Part shown: one piece after another, positions 1 through 11,213 of the stretch
Numbering within the stretch: position 1 is the stretch's first letter
Layout of the letters: each line of letters starts with the position of its first letter
Assembly (NCBI RefSeq): GCF_003382285.1
Contig: NZ_QTJR01000001.1
Coordinates: 496,001 to 560,000, forward strand
Direction: 5' to 3'
Length of the DNA: 64,000 bases
Origin: Lysobacter soli
GTDB taxonomy: Bacteria; Pseudomonadota; Gammaproteobacteria; Xanthomonadales; Xanthomonadaceae
The notes under the pieces: generated by a model
Database searches by the model: none
The model's input: the letters and a program-made list of their open reading frames with translations, nothing else
Told to the model about the DNA's origin: nothing
Position numbers and translations under genes: made by a program

Positions 1-2729
<2,729 letters not shown>

Positions 2730-2733
<4 letters not shown>

Positions 2734-3257
2734 GCGACGCCGCAACACCGAAGGTCCGCAAGACGCCTGCCCGCCGGCGCAAGCCGGCGGCGAAGAAGAC
2801 CACCGAAAGCGCGGCGCCTGCCGCTGCGCCCCCAACGCAGCCCGCCGAAGAAAACGCAGCACCCGTCGCGCTGATCCGCGTCCCGCTGTCGGTACGCTGG
2901 CGCGACCTGGACGCGTTCAACCACGTCAACAACTCGAAGTACCTGAGCTATCTCGAGGAAGCGCGCCTGCGCTGGATGCTCGGCGTGCCGGGTCAGGGGC
3001 TGGACGATCACGTCGCGCCCGTCGTCGCCGCTGCGCACCTCAACTATCGCCGTCCGATCGAATGGCCGGCGGAAGTGGACGTCGAACTGTTCGTGGAACG
3101 CCTGGGCAACACGAGCGTCAGCATCGGCCACCGCATCGTCGATGCGAAGGACGACACGGTGCTCTATTGCGATGGCAACGTCGTGATGGTGTGGATCGAC
3201 CGCGGCACGGGACGTGCGGCGGAACTGCCGGTGGCGGTGCGCGAGGCGTGTTCTTGA
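2730..3257 (+). CDS. Acyl-CoA thioesterase, 4HBT hotdog family
   Basis: A 175-residue protein. The hotdog domain begins near residue 50 with [20 protein letters not shown], the YbgC/4HBT signature whose Asp is catalytic. It probably hydrolyses acyl-CoA thioesters in the cytoplasm; the substrate is unknown. The first 45 residues are a Lys/Ala/Pro-rich, probably disordered extension not usual for the family. The ATG overlaps the uvrA stop by the ATGA arrangement, indicating co-translation. No functional link with excision repair is evident. Confidence 0.88.
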
Positions 3258-3291
3258 GGCATCGCGATCGACGGTCGGCCGCGTCTTGCTG

Positions 3292-3393
3292 CCGTCATTC
3301 CCGCATAGGCGGGAATCCATCGATCAGACGCTTCACGGCTGACGGATGTGGTGATGCACGCCGGCGTGGATTCCCGCCGTCGCGGGAATGACA
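3292..3393. repeat. Pair of inverted REP-like palindromes (family 1)
   Basis: Two oppositely oriented copies of the dispersed palindrome CGTCATTCCCGC...GCGGGAATCC, at 3292-3319 and 3366-3393. The same family recurs throughout the window, always between genes. Confidence 0.85.
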
Positions 3394-3402
3394 GCTGAAA
3401 AA

Positions 3403-3430
3403 AACAGCGCCCCAAGCGCTGTTTTTTTTT
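3403..3430. terminator. Rho-independent terminator between convergent genes
   Basis: An 8-bp stem AACAGCGC/GCGCTGTT with a five-base loop, flanked by A-run on the left and a T-run to 3430 on the right. It can serve the thioesterase on + and the copper chaperone gene on -. Confidence 0.85.
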
Positions 3431-3447
3431 GAGTGGCGCCGCGCGCC

Positions 3448-3891
3448 CTACTCGCCCGCCTTCTTCGCCGTGAATTCGCCGAGCGCCTTCCCGCCGTCCT
3501 TCAGCGTGAACTCGATGGCGACCTTGCTGCCCGGCTTCAGCGGCGCGCCCGGCTCCATCAGCATCAGGTGCAGGCCGCCGGGCTTGAACGTCGCCGACTC
3601 GCCCGGCGCCAGGCGCAGTTCCGGCACGGCGCGCATGCGGCTCACGCCGTCGACCACGCGCGTCTCGTGCATCTCGACTTCACCGAACGCCGCGCTGCTC
3701 GCGCCGGTGATCGTGAGCGGCTTCGCGCACGGATTCTCGATGCGGCCGAAGCCGGCCATCATCGGCATCGCGGCCGGCGGCAGGCGCACCCAGCCGTCGA
3801 CGACCTTCAGGGTGCAATCCGCAGGGGAAGCGGCGGACGATGCCGCCATCATTAGGGCCAGGAGGCCGAGTCGAATCGTGGTCGCGTTCAT
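3448..3891 (-). CDS. Periplasmic copper chaperone, PCu(A)C family
   Basis: A 147-residue secreted protein with an N-terminal signal peptide (MNATTIRLGLLALMMAASS). The PCu(A)C signature is present: a Met near MPMMAGFGRIEN, MHET (His/Met ligands), and the C-terminal LHLMLMEP. The family delivers Cu(I) to cytochrome oxidase CuA centres in the periplasm. I chose the ATG at 3891 because the signal peptide begins there; the frame stays open upstream but encodes nothing signal-like. No senC/sco partner is adjacent. Confidence 0.9.
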   Translation of the reverse strand: MNATTIRLGLLALMMAASSAASPADCTLKVVDGWVRLPPAAMPMMAGFGRIENPCAKPLTITGASSAAFGEVEMHETRVVDGVSRMRAVPELRLAPGESATFKPGGLHLMLMEPGAPLKPGSKVAIEFTLKDGGKALGEFTAKKAGE

Positions 3892-3991
3892 GGGCCTATG
3901 ATACCCGCGACCCTCCGCGCGGTTTTGACGCCGCGGGGCGCCGTTCACGCCGCGCTGCAACGACAGCGCCTCCGCCAGGAATACGCACGCA

Positions 3992-4765
3992 ATGAGCCTA
4001 GTCGAAACCCATTCCGCCGACGGCATCGTCGAACTCCGCCTGGCGCGCGCGCCGGTCAACGCGCTCAATCCGCAGCTGTGCAACGACCTGGTCGAGGCGC
4101 TGGCAAAGGCGGTGGACGACGGCGCGCAGGGCATCGTGCTCGGCGGCGGCGCGAAGGTGTTTTCCGCGGGTCTCGACGTGCCTCACCTGCTCTCGCTCGG
4201 CGACGACCGCGATGCGCTCATGGCTGCGTGGGAGACCTTCTTCCTCGCTGCACGCGCCCTCGCCGAATGCCCGGTGCCGGTCGTCGCGGCGATCGGCGGC
4301 CACGCGCCCGCTGGCGGCTGCGTGCTCGCGCTGTGCTGCGACTACCGCGTCATGGCGCGCAGCGAGGATCCCACGAAACCCTTCCGCATCGGCCTCAACG
4401 AAACGCAGGTCGGGCTGGTCGTGCCGGTCGGCATCCTGAAGTTGATGCAGCGCGTGGTGGGCACGCATCGCGCCGAGCGCCTGGTCGTCGCGGGCGACAT
4501 GGTTGAAGCCGAGCGCGCCGAACGCATTGGTCTGGTCGACGAACTCGTGCCGCTCGACCAGGTGAACGCCCGTGCACGCGAATGGCTTGCGCAGCTGCTG
4601 AAGCTGCCGCAGCCGGTGATGCGCCAGACCCGTGCGATCGCGCGCGCGGATCTGGTCGCCGCGATGCAGCCGGAACAGATCCAGCTGCCGAAGTTCATCG
4701 CGGCGTGGAGCGATCCTTCGACGCAGGCCGCGCTGAAGGCGCTGGTGGCGAAGCTGGGCAAGTAG
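3992..4765 (+). CDS. Enoyl-CoA hydratase/isomerase family protein (ECI-like)
   Basis: A 257-residue crotonase fold. Oxyanion-hole segments are FSAGLDVPHL and GHAPAGGCVLAL. The active-site strand reads IGLNETQVGLVVP, which resembles the single catalytic Glu of mitochondrial delta3,delta2-enoyl-CoA isomerase rather than the two-Glu hydratases. That makes isomerisation of unsaturated fatty acyl-CoA intermediates in beta-oxidation the best guess. It is convergent with the gene at 4793 and 27 bp away. Substrate is not shown by sequence. Confidence 0.85.
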   Translation: MSLVETHSADGIVELRLARAPVNALNPQLCNDLVEALAKAVDDGAQGIVLGGGAKVFSAGLDVPHLLSLGDDRDALMAAWETFFLAARALAECPVPVVAAIGGHAPAGGCVLALCCDYRVMARSEDPTKPFRIGLNETQVGLVVPVGILKLMQRVVGTHRAERLVVAGDMVEAERAERIGLVDELVPLDQVNARAREWLAQLLKLPQPVMRQTRAIARADLVAAMQPEQIQLPKFIAAWSDPSTQAALKALVAKLGK

Positions 4766-4792
4766 GCGCCGCAGCTTCGACGACCTGCGACG

Positions 4793-6127
4793 TCACAGCA
4801 TCCAGATTTCCACGCGCTCGTTGCGATAGCGCGCGCCCGAGGCTCCGGCCGCCGCCAGCGGCACCTGTGCGCCGACGCCGCGCGCGTGCAGTACCGGCAG
4901 GCCGCGCGCCATCAACTCGTGCGCGACGAGGTCGGCGCGATCGTTGCTGGTCATCGTCGCGGCAACCGAACTGCCGGCCGTGTCGGCGAATCCCACCACC
5001 AGCAGCCGGCGGCCGCGATTCACCGGCAACTGCATGAAGGCGACGATGCGATCGATGTCGCGCACGGCGCGGCTGTCGTACACGCTCGCCGCCACGCCGC
5101 TCTCGTTGTTGCCGGTGAGGTTGAAACGCAGGCTCAGCGGCAATCGCGTGGCCTTGCCGACGAGATCGCGGTAATCCTTCGGCCCGACCAGCGTCGGCGG
5201 CGCATAGCCCGGACGCAGCGTCACCGCGAAATGCCCGGCGCGCGCGACCGCGTCCTGCCCGCGCTGGCCCATCGTGTACAGCGCGAAACTGCGGCTGAGC
5301 GCGCCCATCATCTGGCTGCCGTAGAGATGGAAACGACGCGTGAGCGGATAGTCCTCGCTCTGCACGGCCAGCCGCGTCGGCGCGACCGCACGACCGCCGT
5401 CGGACAACGCAAGCGGGCGCACGCTCGCGCCCCACGGCTGGCGCAGCGTGACGAAACCGATCGCATTGGGATCCTTCGCGATGGAACGCACCAGCGATTC
5501 GCCATCGGCATGCAACGACGCCGGCGCATACGGCGAGCCCTGCATCACGCGTTCGTCGATGAGATCACGCGCGGAGTTCGCGCCGGCGACCATGTGCAGG
5601 TGGATCGCGCCGCGGCCGCCGAATTCGCGCCAGTCGCGCGCCTGCCCCGTCAATACGCGACGCAGCTGCGCGAACCCGAGCTGCGCCAGCGGGTTGTCCC
5701 GATGCACGACGACGGCCGCACCGTCCAGCGCCATCGCGAATTCCTGGTCGTGCGACGCCAGATCGCCAAGCTGCCAGCCCGCGTCGAGTTCCTCCGCGTT
5801 CGGCCGGCGCGTCATCATCGCGATGTGCGCGTTGCCGTCGACGACGTCCTGGAAACCCTGCGCGGAACTGCTCGCCTGGATCTCCACGATCAGCGGCATC
5901 CCGTCGCGCTGGGCGTGGATTTCGGTCAGCGTCGGACTCGGCTGCGTGCGCCGGATGTCCTGGTAGCCGATGTCGTGCAGCCACGACTCCGCCACCGCCG
6001 GCACCAGCCGCGCGGCCATCGTCTGCGACCCATGGATGCGGACGCGTTCTGCGTCCACCTGTGCGTGCGCGGCCGACGCTGCGACCGACAACACCATTGC
6101 AACCAACCAACCCGCGATGCGTGACAT
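4793..6127 (-). CDS. Phosphate-type substrate-binding domain fused to an OmpA peptidoglycan-binding domain
   Basis: A secreted protein of 444 residues. The signal peptide is MSRIAGWLVAMVLSVAASAAHA. A PstS-like type-2 periplasmic binding domain follows (roughly residues 30-330, with RIHGSQTMAARLVPA, MMTRRPNAEELDAG and the helix NSARDLIDERVM). A C-terminal OmpA/MotB-like domain (about 330-444) contains GFADT and NERVEIWML. The OmpA part would anchor the binder to peptidoglycan, so sensing or buffering of an anion is more likely than feeding an ABC permease, none being adjacent. The start at 6127 places the signal peptide at the N-terminus. Confidence 0.82.
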   Translation of the reverse strand: MSRIAGWLVAMVLSVAASAAHAQVDAERVRIHGSQTMAARLVPAVAESWLHDIGYQDIRRTQPSPTLTEIHAQRDGMPLIVEIQASSSAQGFQDVVDGNAHIAMMTRRPNAEELDAGWQLGDLASHDQEFAMALDGAAVVVHRDNPLAQLGFAQLRRVLTGQARDWREFGGRGAIHLHMVAGANSARDLIDERVMQGSPYAPASLHADGESLVRSIAKDPNAIGFVTLRQPWGASVRPLALSDGGRAVAPTRLAVQSEDYPLTRRFHLYGSQMMGALSRSFALYTMGQRGQDAVARAGHFAVTLRPGYAPPTLVGPKDYRDLVGKATRLPLSLRFNLTGNNESGVAASVYDSRAVRDIDRIVAFMQLPVNRGRRLLVVGFADTAGSSVAATMTSNDRADLVAHELMARGLPVLHARGVGAQVPLAAAGASGARYRNERVEIWML

Positions 6128-6237
6128 GGCGCACGCCCCCTGTGCGAAATCGCGCAAGGATCCGGGATGCGTATGACGCGCAGATTACGTGTTACGCACT
6201 TCTGAAACGTATAGTGCGAACGGACGGTTCGGGTATA

Positions 6238-7101
6238 TCAGGCGCCGCGCGCGACCGGCCGCGAAGGGTCGTCGATCCAGCCGCTCCACGACCCCGTCGA
6301 CAAACGCGCGCCCTCGAAACCCGCATGTTCCAGCGCGAGCAGCAGGTGGCAGGCCGTGACGCCGGAGCCGCACATCGCCACGACATCGCACGCGCTGCGG
6401 CCCTGCAACAGTTCGGCGAATTCGCGTGCGAGTTCCTGCGATGGACGAAAGCGCCCGTCGCGCATCGTCTGCGCATACGGGCGGTTGCGCGCACCTGGGA
6501 CATGGCCGGCGACGCGGTCGATCGGTTCGACATCCCCACGGAAGCGTTCGGCCGCGCGCGCGTCGAGCAGCACGCCGCCTGCATCCAGGTGCGCCTGCAC
6601 CTGCGTCGAATCGAGCAGCCGTCTTTCATCGAACGTCGCCGGATACGGCGGCGCCGGCGTGGCGACGGGCATGTCGGCTTCGACCGGCAATCCGAGCGAT
6701 TGCCAGCGCTGCAGCCCGCCGTCGAGCACGGCGACGCGCCGGTGACCCAGCGCGCGCAGCAGGAACCACATGCGTGCGGCGGCGAGCGCGCCATCGGCCG
6801 CGTCGTACACGACGACCTGATGCTGCGCCGTCACGCCCCAACGGCCGAGCGCGGCGGTGAAATCCTGCAGCTTCGGCCACGGATGGCGACCGGCGTGCTG
6901 CTTGCGGTGATCGGACAGGTCGCGATCCAGATGCGCATAGAACGCGCCCGGGATGTGCGCGGCACGATGCGCCGCTTGGCCCGCTTCGGGTTCGGCGAGG
7001 CTGTGGCGCGTGTCGAAGACGATGACGTCGTCGCGACCCAGCGCGGCAGCCAGTTCTTCGGCCGACACCAGCGTGGCCCAGCTCGGGGTCGCGTCGCTCA
7101 T
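6238..7101 (-). CDS. sseA: 3-mercaptopyruvate sulfurtransferase (two-domain rhodanese)
   Basis: A 287-residue tandem rhodanese protein. The N-terminal half is an inactive domain (VFDTRHSLAEPEAG); the C-terminal half carries the active-site loop CGSGVTAC. CGSGVTA is the mercaptopyruvate-type loop, distinct from the CRxGxR of thiosulfate sulfurtransferases. It transfers sulfur from 3-mercaptopyruvate to thiophilic acceptors in the cytoplasm. Its ATG overlaps the stop of the upstream NUDIX gene, so the two are coupled. Confidence 0.92.
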   Translation of the reverse strand: MSDATPSWATLVSAEELAAALGRDDVIVFDTRHSLAEPEAGQAAHRAAHIPGAFYAHLDRDLSDHRKQHAGRHPWPKLQDFTAALGRWGVTAQHQVVVYDAADGALAAARMWFLLRALGHRRVAVLDGGLQRWQSLGLPVEADMPVATPAPPYPATFDERRLLDSTQVQAHLDAGGVLLDARAAERFRGDVEPIDRVAGHVPGARNRPYAQTMRDGRFRPSQELAREFAELLQGRSACDVVAMCGSGVTACHLLLALEHAGFEGARLSTGSWSGWIDDPSRPVARGA

Positions 7102-7724
7102 CGGATCGCCTCCAGGCGTTGGCGCAGGTTGTAGAGCATCGAGGCGGTCGCGCCCCAGATGCGCTGCGCGGGATAGCGGTACTCGAACACTTCGCGCGGA
7201 CGGCCGCGGAAATCGAGCGTGTGCGTGGCCAGGTTGGCCGGATCGAGCAGGAACGCGAGCGGCACTTCGAACACGTCGGCTACTTCGTTCGGATCGGGAT
7301 GCGCGACGTAATCGCTGGCGAGCACCGCGACGACCGGCTGCACGCGGTAACCGGTGATCGTGGCCAGCGGATCGAGGAAACCCAGCGGATGGATCTGCCG
7401 CGCGCCGACGCCGATTTCCTCGTGCGTCTCGCGCAATGCGGCGGCGACGGCGTCGCTGTCGTCCGGTTCGATGCGACCGCCGGGGAAACTCACCTGCCCC
7501 GCGTGCTGGCGCAGCGCATCGGTGCGACGCGTGAGCAGCACGTGCGTGCCTTCCTCGCGCGGAACCAGGCCGACCAGCACCGCGGCTTCGATGCTCACCG
7601 CATCGTTCGGTACGAGGTCGTGCAGCTCGGCGAGGTTCCAGCCCGGACCGTGCGGTGGATCGTTGAGTGGATGCAGCGCCGAGGCGAGGTCGGGCCAGTC
7701 GGTCAATGCGGACGAGGCGGCCAT
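7098..7724 (-). CDS. nudL: CoA pyrophosphatase, NUDIX family (NudL type)
   Basis: A 208-residue NUDIX hydrolase. The CoA-specific motif LLTRRTDALRQHAGQVSFPGG precedes the NUDIX box GGRIEPDDSD...RETHEEIGVG. This combination is diagnostic of enzymes that cleave CoA or oxidised CoA to phosphopantetheine and 3',5'-ADP. I chose the ATG at 7724 (MAASSALTDW); the frame upstream overlaps the next gene and is Arg-rich shadow. It lies 5 bp downstream of the DUF1289 gene and overlaps sseA by 4 bp, forming a three-gene transcription unit. Confidence 0.9.
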   Translation of the reverse strand: MAASSALTDWPDLASALHPLNDPPHGPGWNLAELHDLVPNDAVSIEAAVLVGLVPREEGTHVLLTRRTDALRQHAGQVSFPGGRIEPDDSDAVAAALRETHEEIGVGARQIHPLGFLDPLATITGYRVQPVVAVLASDYVAHPDPNEVADVFEVPLAFLLDPANLATHTLDFRGRPREVFEYRYPAQRIWGATASMLYNLRQRLEAIR

Positions 7725-7729
7725 CCGGT

Positions 7730-7915
7730 TCACCGGCGGCGCGTCTCGCGTTCGGGCAGCACGGTTTCCATCAGGCGCAGGCGCTCGTCGTCGTTCATCT
7801 GCGACCAGCGTGCGATTTCCGCGGTGGTGCGATGGCAACCGGTGCACAGGCCGTCGTCGTCGAGCGAGCAGATGCCGATGCAGGGGCTGAGCACGGCGCG
7901 GAAAAAGGTATTCAT
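7730..7915 (-). CDS. DUF1289 small cysteine protein
   Basis: A 61-residue protein. The four cysteines fall in the DUF1289 pattern PCIGICSLDDDGLCTGCHRTTAEIARW, split here as CIGIC (12,16) and CTGC (24,27). The spacing suggests metal binding. No function is established for the family. It is the first gene of the run DUF1289-nudL-sseA, with 5 bp to nudL. Confidence 0.85.
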   Translation of the reverse strand: MNTFFRAVLSPCIGICSLDDDGLCTGCHRTTAEIARWSQMNDDERLRLMETVLPERETRRR

Positions 7916-8011
7916 CGATCGACCAACGTAAGGCGGACGTGCCTGGGATTCAACCGGCGCAGGCGTCGTAAACGCGTCGTGGTGCGCTGGCGCCGGATTT
8001 TGGGTGCTCAC

Positions 8012-8044
8012 AAAAACGTCGAGCCGGCGGGGCCGGCTCGACGT
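8012..8044 (-). terminator. Rho-independent terminator on the - strand
   Basis: A 13-bp perfect stem ACGTCGAGCCGGC/GCCGGCTCGACGT with a GGG loop, followed on the - strand by TTTTT. It terminates transcription from the FKBP gene at 8149-8832. Confidence 0.88.
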
Positions 8045-8078
8045 GGTGTGTTGCTTTGCGCTTCGCGTCGCGAAGCGC

Positions 8079-8105
8079 TGGATCCCCGCTTTCGCGGGGA
8101 TGACG
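8079..8105. repeat. REP-like palindrome (family 1)
   Basis: Single copy, GGATCCCCGC/GCGGGGATGACGG, in the 3' trailer of the FKBP gene. Confidence 0.75.
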
Positions 8106-8148
8106 GTTCGGCAAAGCCGCTCGCGCGATGCGCGAGCGGGCCGAAACG

Positions 8149-8832
8149 TCACTTCACGCTGACGAGCTTGACTTCGAACTGCACGGCGACGTTCGGCGGG
8201 AACGGCGTACGCGGGTCGGCGCCATAGGCCTTGTCCGACGGCAGCGTGATTTCCCACTTCGAACCGGCCGGCATCTGCAGCAGCGCTTCGCGCATGGCCG
8301 GCATCTCGATGTCGCTGACCTTGATCGACGGGATCTGCTGCGCCGGACGGGCCTGCTGCGGACGCTCGCCCCAGGCGTACGGACCGGCGACTTCCAGCTG
8401 CACGGTGCTGGCCTGCGTCGGCTTGGCGCCCGAGCCCTTCTCGATCTCGCGGTACTGCACGCCGCTCGGCAGCGACTTCACGCCGGCCTTGGACTTGTTG
8501 GCGGCGATGAACTGGTCGCTCTTGGTCTTGTTCTCGGCGGCAGCCTTGTCCCACGCGGCCTTCGCCTTGGTCTGCTGGCGCTGCTGCATGTTCTGCACGG
8601 CGGTGCGCAGCTGGTCGACCGGCACCGACGGCTGCTTCTTGCCGTAGCCGTCCTGCAGGCCCTTGATGATGGTGTTGACGTCGACCTGCTCGCCGCTTTC
8701 GATGGCGTTGCGGCCCAGGTCGTAACCGAGCGCGTAGCTCAGCTTGCCCTGCTCGGTCGAAGTGTTCTGCGCGGCGGCAGTGCCGGTCAGGGCCAGGGCC
8801 GCGACGGCGGCAGCGATCAAACGCAACTTCAT
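8149..8832 (-). CDS. FKBP-type peptidyl-prolyl isomerase-like secreted protein with a degenerate active site
   Basis: A 227-residue protein of the Mip/FkpA layout. It has a signal peptide (MKLRLIAAAVAALALTGTAAA), an alpha-helical dimerisation domain (about 25-110, KLSYALGYDLGRNAIESG) and an FKBP-like domain (about 118-227). The C-terminal FKBP strands are recognisable (MPAGSKWEITLPSDKAYG and FPPNVAVQFEVKLVSV). The usual VHYTGxLxDGxxFDSS segment is replaced by VQLEVAGPYAWGERPQQARP, so aromatic pocket residues needed for proline isomerisation are missing. A chaperone-only role is likely. Confidence 0.85.
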   Translation of the reverse strand: MKLRLIAAAVAALALTGTAAAQNTSTEQGKLSYALGYDLGRNAIESGEQVDVNTIIKGLQDGYGKKQPSVPVDQLRTAVQNMQQRQQTKAKAAWDKAAAENKTKSDQFIAANKSKAGVKSLPSGVQYREIEKGSGAKPTQASTVQLEVAGPYAWGERPQQARPAQQIPSIKVSDIEMPAMREALLQMPAGSKWEITLPSDKAYGADPRTPFPPNVAVQFEVKLVSVK

Positions 8833-9051
8833 TCGAATGAATCTCCGTAATGGATCGGGGCGGGACTACCGCTCCTTAGTGATAAGGCCCGCACCGGTCG
8901 AATGGACCCGGATGGACGCGCTAGGATACCGGCGCCAGTACTTAATCGCCACTGACGCCGAACGGCTCAGACAGCGTCTCCCGGGCGAAGTTCCGGGCCC
9001 GATGCAGCGCGATTCCCGCCACTTTCGCAGCCTCCTGGACCCGCCGCCTCC

Positions 9052-9834
9052 ATGTCCGAAACGCCCGTCCTCACCGCCGACCGCGGCGCCGTCCGCGTCG
9101 TCACCGTCAACCGCCCCGACAAGCTGAATGCGCTCAACGCCGCCACGCTGGACGCCCTGCTGGCGGCGTTCGAGGCCGCCGCGGCCGATCCGTCGGTCCG
9201 CTGCGTCGTCCTGACCGGCGCCGGCCCCAAGGCCTTCGTCGCCGGGGCGGATATCGCGGAGATGAACGGGCTGACCGCTGTCCAAGGCCGCGACTTCTCG
9301 CTGCGCGGTCAGAAGCTGATGCGCCGGGTGGAAAAAATGCCCAAGCCGGTGATCGGCATGATCAATGGCTTCGCCCTCGGTGGCGGGCTGGAACTGGCGA
9401 TGGGCTGCCACCTGCGCATCGCGGCCGACACGGCCAAGGTCGGCCAGCCGGAGATCAACCTCGGGCTGATCCCCGGCTTCGGCGGCACGCAGCGCCTGCT
9501 GCGCCTGGCCGGCCGTGCGGCGACGCTGGAACTGTGCCTGGTCGGCGCGCCGATCGACGCCGCCCGTGCGCGCGAGCTCGGCATCGTCAATCGCGTCGTG
9601 CCGGCGGCTGAGCTGGAGGCCGAGACGATGAAGCTCGCCGAGCAGATCGCGAACTCCGCGCCGCTCGCGCTGCGAGGCGTGCTCGACTGCGTCAACGTCG
9701 GCGGCGAATGCGGCATCGAGGAAGGCCTGGAATACGAAACGGCGCAGTTCGGGCTGATGTTCGCCACGCAGGACATGCGCGAAGGCACGACCGCGTTCCT
9801 CGAACGCCGCAAGCCGAACTTCAGCGGCCAGTGA
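9052..9834 (+). CDS. Enoyl-CoA hydratase (crotonase)
   Basis: A 260-residue crotonase. Motifs are AFVAGADIAEM and NGFALGGGLELAMGCHLRIA (first catalytic Glu) followed by GQPEINLGLIPGFGGTQRLLRL (second catalytic Glu). Both hydratase glutamates are present, so it should hydrate trans-2-enoyl-CoA to 3-hydroxyacyl-CoA in fatty-acid or butyrate-type metabolism. The stop overlaps the next start by ATGA. Genes downstream (Cys-rich protein, nth) are not metabolic partners. Confidence 0.92.
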   Translation: MSETPVLTADRGAVRVVTVNRPDKLNALNAATLDALLAAFEAAAADPSVRCVVLTGAGPKAFVAGADIAEMNGLTAVQGRDFSLRGQKLMRRVEKMPKPVIGMINGFALGGGLELAMGCHLRIAADTAKVGQPEINLGLIPGFGGTQRLLRLAGRAATLELCLVGAPIDAARARELGIVNRVVPAAELEAETMKLAEQIANSAPLALRGVLDCVNVGGECGIEEGLEYETAQFGLMFATQDMREGTTAFLERRKPNFSGQ

Positions 9835-10226
9835 TGCACGACGCGTCGAGCGCCTGCGTGTGCGGTTGCGATGATCCGCGCGGCGCCGCGGCGCACGCGG
9901 TCAACGCCGCGTTGCGCGTCGACGACGTGGACGGCGCGATCGAAGCGGGGCTGCTCGATCGCGAGGTCGAATGCACGCTCTGCAGCGACCAATGCCGCGC
10001 GCGCCTGCACGAAGCGCGTGCTGCACGTCTTGCTGCGTTGGCCGCGCGCGAACGCTATCGCGCACGCGCTGCACGACTCGAACGCCGTGCACGCGAACGC
10101 GCGGAGAAGCGCGTGTCGCCGCCGGGCACCGCGGTGGTGACGCCCACGCCCTCCGCCCTGCCCTCGGCCGCCGCCGCTGCGCTCGCACGTGCGCGCGAGA
10201 AGGCCGCGCAACGCCACAAGCCATGA
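9834..10226 (+). CDS. Small hypothetical protein with paired cysteine clusters
   Basis: A 130-residue protein of unrecognised family. Six cysteines lie at 8, 10 and 12 (CVCGC) and at 47, 50 and 54 (CTLCSDQC), a layout suggesting one or two metal sites. An Arg/Ala-rich helix follows (about 55-93) and then a Pro/Ala-rich tail. It overlaps the stop of the crotonase and the start of nth by 4 bp each (ATGA twice), so it is tightly coupled to both. Being coupled to an Fe-S DNA glycosylase gene makes nucleic-acid binding conceivable, but this is inference. Confidence 0.72.
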   Translation: MHDASSACVCGCDDPRGAAAHAVNAALRVDDVDGAIEAGLLDREVECTLCSDQCRARLHEARAARLAALAARERYRARAARLERRARERAEKRVSPPGTAVVTPTPSALPSAAAAALARAREKAAQRHKP

Positions 10227-10969
10227 CGCCTGTCGCATCGAAGAAGAAAATCGCCACGAAGAAGGCCGCGCCGAAGAAGGTCGTGACCAAGCGCGCCCGG
10301 CACGGCAGCCGCCTGTCCGCCGAGGAAATCGAGACGATGTTCGCGCGGTTGAAGGCGCTCAATCCGGCGCCGAAAACCGAACTCGAATACGCGACGCCGT
10401 ACGAACTGCTGGTGGCGGTGACGCTGTCCGCGCAGGCGACCGATGTCGGCGTCAACAAGGCTACGCGCAAGCTGTTTCCGGTCGCCAACACGCCGCAGAA
10501 GATCGCGAAGCTCGGCGTCGAAGGCCTCAAGCCGTACATCTCGACGATCGGCCTCTACAACACCAAGGCCGCCAACGTCGTCGCGATGGCGCAACAGCTG
10601 ATCGAACACCACCGCGGCGAAGTGCCGCGCGACCGCGACGCGCTCGAAGCGTTGCCGGGCGTCGGGCGAAAGACGGCGAACGTCGTCCTCAACACCGCGT
10701 TCGGCGAGCCGACGATGGCGGTGGACACGCACATCTTCCGTGTCGCCAACCGCACCGGCCTTGCGCCGGGCAAGACCGTGCGCGCAGTCGAGGACGGCCT
10801 GCTGAAAGTCGTTCCGCCCGAGTACCTGCACGACGCCCACCACTGGCTGATCCTGCACGGCCGCTACGTGTGCAAGGCGCGCCGGCCCGATTGCCCGCAT
10901 TGCGCGATCCGCGACATCTGCCGCTACCCGGACAAGACGCCGGGCGAGCCGGACGCGATCGCCACCTGA
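10223..10969 (+). CDS. nth: Endonuclease III (DNA glycosylase/AP lyase)
   Basis: Removes oxidised pyrimidines and cleaves at AP sites in base excision repair. The helix-hairpin-helix LPGVGRKTANVVLNTAFG contains the catalytic Lys; the catalytic Asp is in AVDTHIFRVANR. The C-terminal 4Fe-4S loop has the classical C-x6-C-x2-C-x5-C spacing (CKARRPDCPHCAIRDIC). The protein is 248 residues, about 35 longer than E. coli Nth because of a Lys-rich N-terminal extension (KKKIATKKAAPKKVVTKRAR). The start overlaps the preceding stop. Confidence 0.96.
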   Translation: MTPVASKKKIATKKAAPKKVVTKRARHGSRLSAEEIETMFARLKALNPAPKTELEYATPYELLVAVTLSAQATDVGVNKATRKLFPVANTPQKIAKLGVEGLKPYISTIGLYNTKAANVVAMAQQLIEHHRGEVPRDRDALEALPGVGRKTANVVLNTAFGEPTMAVDTHIFRVANRTGLAPGKTVRAVEDGLLKVVPPEYLHDAHHWLILHGRYVCKARRPDCPHCAIRDICRYPDKTPGEPDAIAT

Positions 10970-11065
10970 TCGCCGCCACGACCGCGATCGGCCGTCATCG
11001 CCGCGAAGGCTGGGATGGATGCCTCCGGAACGACGCGGCCTTCGAAGGACATGACACGCCGGTGA

Positions 11066-11147
11066 GTTGGATTCCCGCCTTCGCGGGAATGACGTCGAGG
11101 CATGTGATCGCGTGACGGCCTGGGTCCCGGCCTGCGCCGGGATGACG
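11066..11147. repeat. REP-like palindromes (family 1) downstream of nth
   Basis: Two copies, at 11066-11095 (GGATTCCCGCCTTCGCGGGA) and 11120-11147 (GGTCCCGGCCTGCGCCGGGA). A decayed copy may lie near 10990-11012. Together with the site below they fill the 354-bp gap between nth and the porin gene. Confidence 0.8.
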
Positions 11148-11213
11148 CTGTTTCTTTGCATCCCATGGGTATCGGCACCCGCCAGTTCACATATCGCGCC
11201 GCCGTCGCCACTC

